From Clostridium vincentii (GTDB lineage Bacteria; Bacillota; Clostridia; Clostridiales; Clostridiaceae): 64,000 bases of DNA. Positions 58,678 to 64,000 of this stretch are shown piece by piece. The stretch covers positions 62,001 to 126,000 of the forward strand of contig NZ_PVXQ01000005.1 in assembly GCF_002995745.1 (NCBI RefSeq), in the 5' to 3' direction. The translations under genes and the position numbers were made by a program. Within the stretch, counting starts at the first letter, position 1. Each line of letters starts with the position of its first letter. A model generated the notes under the pieces. That model did no database searches, was not told the DNA's origin, and saw only the letters and a list, made by a program, of their open reading frames with translations.

Positions 58678-59756
58678 ATTACCTCCTCATTCACATATAT
58701 GGTTTCTTTAGCTATACATTTAACTCCTTCAATCCTATTCTCATCTTTATCAAAATAAACTAAATCATTATAATCTACATAAATTACAATATTATCGGAT
58801 TCTATATCATTATTTTCATATAACTTAACCACTATATTTCCAAAATCAGTTTTTACTTTATACAAAGTCTCTGATCCTAACATTTCTTTAGTTAATATTC
58901 TGCCATTTAACTTAAATGCATTTTTGTTGAATTCATATATATTACTCCCGGTCTTAGCCTTTTCTGGTCTGAAACCAAGAAATTTAGGTTTACCCTCAAA
59001 TTCATAACCCTTTAATGTTCTACACTCTAAAACATTCATTGGCGGTGTCCCTATAAATTGTGCTGTAAATTTATTTTGTGGTTTATTATATATTTCTTTA
59101 GGAGAATCTATTTGCTTTATTTCTCCTTTATCCATAAGAACTATTTTATCGCCCATAGACATTGCTTCAATTTGGTCATGGGTAACATATAAAAAGGTAG
59201 CTTTTAATTTTTGATGTAATTCTATTAGCTCCGCTCTCATTTGACTTCTCAGTTTAGCATCCAAATTTGATAATGGTTCGTCCATTAAGAACACAGCTGG
59301 TTTTTTAACCATTGCCCTTGCTAAGGCTACTCTTTGTCTTTGTCCGCCTGATAATTGCTCTGGCTTTTTATCTAAATATTCTGTAAGCCCTACTGTATCA
59401 GCTATTTCTGCAACAATTTTTTTTATTTCTACTTTAGGAATTTTTTTGTTTTTTAACCCAAACTCTATATTACCTCGTACAGTCATTGTTGGATAAAGAG
59501 CATAATTTTGGAAAACCATCGCTACATTTCTTTTACCTGGCTCAACTCCATTCATAAGCTTCCCATCAATATAAATTTCTCCCGAAGTTTCTTTTTCAAG
59601 TCCTGCAATCATCCTAAGTGTTGTAGATTTACCACATCCTGAAGCACCTACTAATACCGTAAAAAGTCCTTCTTCTATTGTTAAATCTAAATTTTCTATT
59701 ACTGTTTCACCTTTTTCATAGCTTTTTTTTATATTCTTAAGAATAATTTCTCCCAC
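58674..59756 (-). CDS. ABC transporter ATPase, UgpC/MsmX type
   Basis: A 360-residue ATPase of the carbohydrate CUT1 class: Walker A GASGCGKST, Q-loop FQNYALYP, signature LSGGQRQRVALARA, Walker B VFLMDEPLSNLDAKLR, and a C-terminal regulatory TOBE-like domain (about 235-360, somewhat shorter and divergent). It energises the two permeases downstream. It lies 20 bases after the metallophosphoesterase gene. Confidence 0.9.
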   Translation of the reverse strand: MGEIILKNIKKSYEKGETVIENLDLTIEEGLFTVLVGASGCGKSTTLRMIAGLEKETSGEIYIDGKLMNGVEPGKRNVAMVFQNYALYPTMTVRGNIEFGLKNKKIPKVEIKKIVAEIADTVGLTEYLDKKPEQLSGGQRQRVALARAMVKKPAVFLMDEPLSNLDAKLRSQMRAELIELHQKLKATFLYVTHDQIEAMSMGDKIVLMDKGEIKQIDSPKEIYNKPQNKFTAQFIGTPPMNVLECRTLKGYEFEGKPKFLGFRPEKAKTGSNIYEFNKNAFKLNGRILTKEMLGSETLYKVKTDFGNIVVKLYENNDIESDNIVIYVDYNDLVYFDKDENRIEGVKCIAKETIYVNEEVI

Positions 59757-59775
59757 GTTACTCCCTCCTCTTATT

Positions 59776-60603
59776 CTAATTACAAATTTCCAAGACCCTA
59801 TCTTCTTCGTTACCTTCTGCCCCGTCTTTGATAAAGAAATGTACCATGTTAGTTCCTATAATATTGGACAAACTGCTTACATCCTCAACCTCTTTATAAT
59901 CAAAATTAATTTTATCAGCTTGAATATCAACAACTCTAAAAGCATTGATATCTAAGATTGCTGCAGTTTGTACAAAATACCAATTTTCTCTTTTACATAT
60001 TGAATTAACATGATTATGTCCGCAAAAGAATACTCCCCTTCCTTTGTGTAAAGAAAGAATTCTATCTACTTCTTCTATTTCTTGAATATATAAGTTTTCA
60101 TCTTTTGATAAAGCAGTTGTATCATAAACTGGATGATGAGAAAATATAAGAACTGTTTTTCCTTCCGCATCTATAACTTCATTCTCTAACCATTGAAGTT
60201 GTTCTTCGTCTATTGATCCACCCCAACATTCATGATTTGTTTCTAATGTTGAATCTATAAATATTAATTTTTTATCTTCTTCCTCTATGGAAAAATATCT
60301 TTCTTGTTTCGTTTCATTTAAAACTTCTTGCTTTGAAGAATTATAGGTATCATGATTTCCCATTACATGAATAAAATTAACTCCATTATTTTTCAGTTCA
60401 TCACATACATACTTTATCTCTTCCTTATTCCCAAAATTAGTTAAATCTCCTAACGCTATGTGATAATCTCCTTCTGTCTTTAGAAAACTTGAGATAATTT
60501 TTTCATAATACTTATCTCTAATATCAAAGACTTCCTTTTCTTTACTTCTATCTTTTTCCCTCAAATCTGAATAATGAAAATCTCCTAAAATAACTACTTT
60601 CAT
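59776..60603 (-). CDS. Calcineurin-like metallophosphoesterase, copy 2
   Basis: A 275-residue close paralog of the protein at 47427, same length and same metal motifs (LGDFHYSD, ALGDLTNFG, MGNHDTYN, SHHPVYDT, CGHNHVNS). It is the first gene of the Ugp-type ABC operon. GpdQ-like enzymes cleave glycerophosphodiesters, and Ugp systems import them, so this copy may process the imported solute. That is inference from context. Both copies share promoter boxes (60644-60696). Confidence 0.87.
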   Translation of the reverse strand: MKVVILGDFHYSDLREKDRSKEKEVFDIRDKYYEKIISSFLKTEGDYHIALGDLTNFGNKEEIKYVCDELKNNGVNFIHVMGNHDTYNSSKQEVLNETKQERYFSIEEEDKKLIFIDSTLETNHECWGGSIDEEQLQWLENEVIDAEGKTVLIFSHHPVYDTTALSKDENLYIQEIEEVDRILSLHKGRGVFFCGHNHVNSICKRENWYFVQTAAILDINAFRVVDIQADKINFDYKEVEDVSSLSNIIGTNMVHFFIKDGAEGNEEDRVLEICN

Positions 60604-60643
60604 GAATAATCTCCTCCTTATCTCCTATTTCCACTATATACTT

Positions 60644-60696
60644 TTAACTTTAAGTAACAATTATGATAGCGTTAAGTACTATTGATTCTGAGTTAA
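60644..60696. promoter_or_regulatory. Pair of boxes ahead of metallophosphoesterase copy 2
   Basis: TTAACTTTAAGTAA (60644-60657) and TTGATTCTGAGTTAA (60682-60696) start 38 bases apart, as in front of copy 1, with the second box partly degraded relative to TTAACTTTAAGTTAA. Confidence 0.5.
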
Positions 60697-60782
60697 TTAG
60701 CCTAGTGAAATAGGTGAGCTTTTAGAGGGTTCTTAATTTAAATTTAATATTTATATGATAAACTTACTCTGAGGTGTTTAAA

Positions 60783-61175
60783 ATGAAAAAGTTAATTAAA
60801 GTAGTAGGTGCAATAATTGAAAATGAGAACAGAGAAATTTTATGTGCCTTACGTTCAAAATATATGTCACTCCCTAACCAATGGGAATTTCCCGGGGGGA
60901 AAATAGAAGATGGCGAAACTCTTAGTGATGCTATAGAACGTGAGATTAAGGAAGAGCTAGACTGCAGCGTTGAATTTATTGAGGTATTCAATGATCATAC
61001 CCATGAATATGAGAATATAATTGTAAATTTAATAACCATTAGATGTAAGCTAGTAGATGGCACTCCAACAGCAGATGAGCATGCTAAATTATTATGGCTA
61101 AATCCTACATATTTAGAAAGTTTAAATTGGGCACCAGCTGATATTCCAACCGTTAAAAAATTAGTTATTAAATAA
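60783..61175 (+). CDS. Nudix hydrolase, MutT/8-oxo-dGTPase-like
   Basis: A 130-residue Nudix protein. The Nudix box runs G39 to C61, with G39, E45, R53-E54 and E57-E58 all present. The box's usual glycine is Asp60. The preceding LPNQWEFPGGK is typical of MutT-like (d)NTP pyrophosphohydrolases that clean the nucleotide pool. Start ATG 60783 follows GAGGTG. A GTG at 60774 lies inside that site. Confidence 0.9.
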   Translation: MKKLIKVVGAIIENENREILCALRSKYMSLPNQWEFPGGKIEDGETLSDAIEREIKEELDCSVEFIEVFNDHTHEYENIIVNLITIRCKLVDGTPTADEHAKLLWLNPTYLESLNWAPADIPTVKKLVIK

Positions 61176-61180
61176 AGCCA

Positions 61181-61230
61181 AAGAATTAGCATTTTATTGA
61201 AGATTAATCTCTTCATAAATGCTAATTCTT
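61181..61230. terminator. Long bidirectional hairpin
   Basis: 20-base arms AAGAATTAGCATTTTATTGA/CTTCATAAATGCTAATTCTT with flanking A/T runs, between the Nudix gene and a leftward small gene. Resembles the hairpin at 9628-9672. Confidence 0.8.
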
Positions 61231-61233
61231 TTT

Positions 61234-61374
61234 TTATATTCGAGGTTTTTTCCTAACTGGTACGAATTCAGAATTCTTATCATTAACATCTATATAAGTA
61301 TAATCTCCATCTTCAGTTTTTTTAAGACCTAAAGATGCCATTTTCTTTTTAGTATTTTTACGTTTTGTAGTCAT
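61234..61374 (-). CDS. 46-residue basic small protein
   Basis: ATG 61374 follows AGAGGTGA and opens 46 codons: a Lys/Arg-rich N-terminus (MTTKRKNTKKKMASLGLKK), a middle acidic part (TEDGDYTYIDVND) and a basic C-terminus. It ends exactly at the terminator 61181-61230. The strong ribosome site and clean terminator support a real gene. No known family is recognised. Confidence 0.6.
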   Translation of the reverse strand: MTTKRKNTKKKMASLGLKKTEDGDYTYIDVNDKNSEFVPVRKKPRI

Positions 61375-61480
61375 CTATTTCACCTCTTATTATTATTTTT
61401 ACCATTTATAATTTTACTATTCTTAAATCAAAAAGCTATTTATTATCATATCTTGATATTGATATTACTAAATAAGTAAG

Positions 61481-62035
61481 GTGATTGTTATTAAACTGTA
61501 TGAAGGCTTTAATATAAAAGAACTTGAGTTATTAGGATTTGGAACACAAGGTAAAGTATATAAAATCAACTCAGACAGGTGTATTAAAATCTTTAAAAGA
61601 AAACAAATATGTGCAGATGAATTAGAAACTCTAGTTATGGCACAAAAGGATTCACATTTTCCCAAACTTTATTCCCATGGTGAAAACTACATTATAAGAG
61701 AATATATAGATGGTATCGAATTAGACAAATACTTGTCGTCACACCCTCTTACAGCTAGTCTTTCAACTAAACTTATCCATTTGTATGAAGCTATGATTCA
61801 GGTAGGTTATAACAGATTGGATACAGCATTATTTCATATATTCATAACACCGTCAGATGATATGAAACTTATTGATACTGCTAAATCTATGAAAAAGAAA
61901 ACCCTATATCCTTATCTAATTATTAAAGGCTTAGAGGAGCTTGGGTATAAAAGAGATTTTTTTAACTTTATTAAAGATATAAGACCAGACCTTTATACTA
62001 AATGGTTAAACTCTTCTTCAAAGGAGAAAAAATGA
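61481..62035 (+). CDS. Atypical protein kinase-like protein (YrzF-type)
   Basis: A 184-residue protein with a reduced kinase-like fold: Gly-loop GFGTQGKVYKI, Lys in CIKIFKRKQ, hinge YIIREYIDG, a catalytic-loop-like NRLDTALFHIFI in which His takes the place of the usual Asn, and LIDTAKS in place of DFG. This pattern occurs in the small Ser/Thr-kinase-like proteins of Firmicutes such as YrzF. Activity is uncertain. The start is a GTG at 61481 with weak ribosome site. Its stop overlaps the start of a metallophosphoesterase gene, so the two are translated together. Confidence 0.75.
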   Translation: MIVIKLYEGFNIKELELLGFGTQGKVYKINSDRCIKIFKRKQICADELETLVMAQKDSHFPKLYSHGENYIIREYIDGIELDKYLSSHPLTASLSTKLIHLYEAMIQVGYNRLDTALFHIFITPSDDMKLIDTAKSMKKKTLYPYLIIKGLEELGYKRDFFNFIKDIRPDLYTKWLNSSSKEKK

Positions 62036-62880
62036 GATTTATAGTTTTTGGAGATTCAAAAGGTAAAGAAAATGGTATAAATAAAAAAGTCCTTAAAGCA
62101 ATACTGAATGAAACCTGTAAGTTAAATCCTAAGCCTGAATTCATTGTAATGTCTGGAGATACTGTAGCAGGCAGCAATAAAGAAGAAATACTAGCCTCTC
62201 AGCTAAAGGCTTTAAGAAATCTAATATATAAATATCATCCAAAAATGACCTTAATACCTGTGATAGGTAATCATGAGGTTAATATCGATCCCATAGATGA
62301 TAAATTCGAAAAAATCTTTAGCCAGAATTATAGTGATTTATTTCCTAATAATTCTTTAGAGGGTTATAATAATACAGTTTATTATAGGGACTTTGGCAAT
62401 ACCAGAATTATAGTACTTAACGCCTTTCACTATGGATCAACACACAAAATTGATAAGGATCAGCTTAACTGGTTTGAAAAGGTGGCCTCTGACTATAAGA
62501 AAAATAAACTTGTTTTTATTCATTCTCCAGCATTTCCTACTGGAGCTCATCTTGGTCACTGCCTTGATTTATATCCAGAGGACAGAGATATTTTTTGGGA
62601 AATAGTTGATAAATGTGGAATTGATATAGTTTTCTCTGGACACGAGCATAACTATTCAAGAAGATTAATAGGAAAGATTTATCAAGTAATTGCAGGGGGT
62701 GGCGGTGAAAAACTTCGTAATAAATATAATAGTAAAAAAGGAGTTGTTGTAGCTCCTATTGATGTATATCATTTTTTAGTTGTGGATGTGGAAATTAACT
62801 GCATCAAAGTGACTGCCATCAGCTCAAAAGGCAAAATTTTAGATGAATTTAAAATAGATAAAACTAGTTTATCAGGTTAA
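62032..62880 (+). CDS. Metallophosphoesterase of the purple-acid-phosphatase-like type
   Basis: 282 residues, start ATG 62032 overlapping the upstream stop, with AAAGGAG at the correct distance. Metal motifs: VFGDSKG, MSGDTVAGS, VIGNHE, FIHSP and FSGHEHNYSRR. Sequence differs clearly from the 275-residue pair at 47 and 59 kb and has a shape like extracellular PAP/PhoD-like enzymes, but no signal peptide is seen. Its partner may be the kinase-like protein upstream. Confidence 0.85.
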   Translation: MRFIVFGDSKGKENGINKKVLKAILNETCKLNPKPEFIVMSGDTVAGSNKEEILASQLKALRNLIYKYHPKMTLIPVIGNHEVNIDPIDDKFEKIFSQNYSDLFPNNSLEGYNNTVYYRDFGNTRIIVLNAFHYGSTHKIDKDQLNWFEKVASDYKKNKLVFIHSPAFPTGAHLGHCLDLYPEDRDIFWEIVDKCGIDIVFSGHEHNYSRRLIGKIYQVIAGGGGEKLRNKYNSKKGVVVAPIDVYHFLVVDVEINCIKVTAISSKGKILDEFKIDKTSLSG

Positions 62881-62958
62881 CTCATTAAAATATATAACTC
62901 CATGTTTATCTTTATTAATGAATTTCCACATACTCCACATTTTCTCCAATAAATATGA

Positions 62959-62992
62959 AAAATCCAGCAATTTTATTTAATTGCTGGATTTT
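62959..62992. terminator. Terminator
   Basis: 14-bp stem AAAATCCAGCAATT/AATTGCTGGATTTT with A/T runs on both sides, about 80 bases past the metallophosphoesterase stop. The left-reading aminotransferase remnant ends inside it. Confidence 0.85.
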
Positions 62993-63279
62993 TTTCCATC
63001 TGTCCTATTCTAATAATCTTATCTTCATAAGGCTCTAAAGAAGTTGTCATCAAAGTATTATATTTGCTGAGCATATGCTTTTTAAGATTTAATACCCCTA
63101 TATTCTCTGATATCTTAACCGCTGTTGGAATATCACAATAAACTATTGTTGTATATCTAAAATTATGATTCTTCTTCACTTAATATGTACACTGGATCAG
63201 TTGTTTCCTTGGCTCTTTTCAATCTAACATTTTCTCTTACACAGGTTGGACCTGGAGCATATACAAATTTATCATTCAT
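62973..63279 (-). pseudogene. Aminotransferase (class V-like) remnant with internal deletion
   Basis: On the minus strand ATG 63279, after GGAAGGG, opens a frame MNDKFVYAPGPTCVRENVRL that is the N-terminus of a PLP-dependent aminotransferase. After about 35 codons the frame stops. A second frame overlapping it (GTG 63179) reads TTIVYCDIPTAVKI...TTSLEPYEDKIIRIGQM, the C-terminal domain of the same family. The central 250 or so residues, including the PLP lysine, are missing. The C-terminus is truncated too. This is a deletion-derived pseudogene. Confidence 0.7.
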
Positions 63280-63446
63280 TTTTATCGCCCTTCCCTTTAT
63301 ATACTTTCTAATTCCTTTTAAAATATCACATTTGTTTATTTTGTACATTATAGGAGTACAATTTTTAAAATGATTAAACGAGTTCTAGAATAAATTTTCT
63401 ATTTATACACAATCTAAATTAAACTAACGTTATATGGAGGTTTAAT

Positions 63447-64000
63447 ATGAAACTATTAAAAAGATTGATTCTTTTAGTGATCTCATTTATGATAATTACT
63501 ACATTAATATGTAATATCCAAAAAAATCTTTATATTAGTTCAATTTCTGTTATAGCCACTCCACCTAATGTTGGCGTGTTATTATTTAATGCTAATGATC
63601 CATACCTATCTCTCGTCAAACAAAGCTTAGAAAATATTGAAAAAGAAAATCCAAATAAAGTTAGATTTTCTTTTTATGATGCTAATGATAATCAAGCCAT
63701 ACAAAATGAAACTATAGGCAACTTAATTAATAATAATATTGACCTTTTATTAGTAAATTTAGTTGATACAAAACAAAGTACTGTATCACAAATTATAAGT
63801 AATGCGAATATAAAAAATATACCACTAGTTTTCTTTAATATAGAACTACCAATAGATGCTAAAAGCTCTTCTAATAAAGTTTTTGTTATAGCAACTGATT
63901 CTAAAACCTCAGGTGTTATGCAAGGGAATATTCTTGCAGACTTATGGAATAACAATAAAAATGCCATAGATAAAAATAACGATAACGTACTGCAATATAT
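63447..64000 (+). CDS. Galactose/ribose-type periplasmic sugar-binding protein, partial at window edge
   Basis: ATG 63447 after TATGGAGG opens a frame running to the window end (184 codons visible). The N-terminus is a membrane-anchor/signal segment (KRLILLVISFMIITTLI). The following sequence matches type 1 periplasmic-binding proteins of the MglB/RbsB kind: NVGVLLFNANDPYLSLVKQSLENI, FYDANDNQAIQNETIGNLINNNIDLLLVN, IPLVFFNIE. It likely binds galactose or glucose for an ABC importer or chemoreceptor beyond the window. Confidence 0.85.
   Translation, partial: MKLLKRLILLVISFMIITTLICNIQKNLYISSISVIATPPNVGVLLFNANDPYLSLVKQSLENIEKENPNKVRFSFYDANDNQAIQNETIGNLINNNIDLLLVNLVDTKQSTVSQIISNANIKNIPLVFFNIELPIDAKSSSNKVFVIATDSKTSGVMQGNILADLWNNNKNAIDKNNDNVLQY

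Noticed and set aside
60764-61216. Two minus-strand open frames over the Nudix gene
   Set aside because: Antisense to a full Nudix box, and no ribosome site is present.
63692-63967. Minus-strand open frame near the right edge
   Set aside because: It is antisense to the sugar-binding protein gene, which has a ribosome site, signal segment and family motifs.

Overview
This 64 kb window is AT-rich, densely coded on both strands, and has the stamp of a saccharolytic Clostridium (sensu stricto, Firmicutes). It has ChW cell-surface repeats, LicT-type antitermination, several 6-phospho-beta-glycosidases, RpiR regulators, an FprA flavodiiron protein, 2[4Fe-4S]-type ferredoxin proteins and strong GGAGG ribosome sites. 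I see no rRNA, tRNA, CRISPR array, insertion sequence or phage structural gene, so this looks like ordinary chromosome with some accessory and decaying patches. The species is not determined.

Layout. 0-9.6 kb: a frameshifted MmgE/PrpD gene, an HxlR regulator with two tandem DJ-1/PfpI proteins, a tocopherol-cyclase-like protein with an aromatic-acid-exporter-like protein, a DeoR regulator, a secreted subtilase with six ChW repeats, a small zinc-ribbon protein, and a second HxlR regulator next to an Frm2-type nitroreductase. 9.7-14.3 kb: licT-bglP-bglA for PTS uptake of beta-glucosides, with two visible RAT/terminator switches and a sigma-A promoter. 14.3-24.3 kb: a TetR-controlled flavodoxin-ferredoxin/methyltransferase pair, an HD-GYP phosphodiesterase, a TetR-controlled ABC exporter, and a six-gene operon with the same order as Bacillus sigY-yxlCDEFG. 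24.3-28.1 kb: small and unknown genes, including an XRE regulator with a membrane protein, a coiled-coil protein with 13-residue repeats coupled to a small membrane protein, duplicated leader sequences and duplicated terminators.

28-34 kb is a second beta-glucoside locus: GH1, GH4, two YczE-type membrane proteins and an RpiR regulator, tied together by three copies of one 80-bp intergenic element. 34-40.5 kb is a four-gene signalling operon: a 1310-residue hybrid kinase with three receiver domains, CheR, CheB and a REC-GGDEF diguanylate cyclase. 40.6-49.3 kb holds a CyuA-like desulfidase/dehydratase with glycerate kinase, two more RpiR regulators, a third GH1 enzyme, two Cof-type phosphatases and a metallophosphoesterase. 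49.4-55.5 kb holds an AEC transporter, a soluble chemoreceptor, a ferredoxin, and an oxygen/NO stress group (DUF438-hemerythrin protein, Crp/Fnr regulator, FprA) whose two target promoters carry matching FNR-like boxes at the same spacing from the -10 element. 55.5-64 kb is a Ugp-type ABC importer with a second copy of the metallophosphoesterase, then a Nudix hydrolase, a kinase-like protein overlapping another metallophosphoesterase, an aminotransferase remnant, and the start of a galactose-type sugar-binding protein cut by the window edge.

The strongest leads for follow-up are the triplicated 80-bp element, the paired FNR-like promoters, the SigY-like operon with a candidate autoregulatory promoter, the hybrid kinase-CheR-CheB-GGDEF module, and the 24-28 kb cluster of unknown small genes. 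No wholly new system is proven here. All functions below are read from sequence motifs and gene context only.
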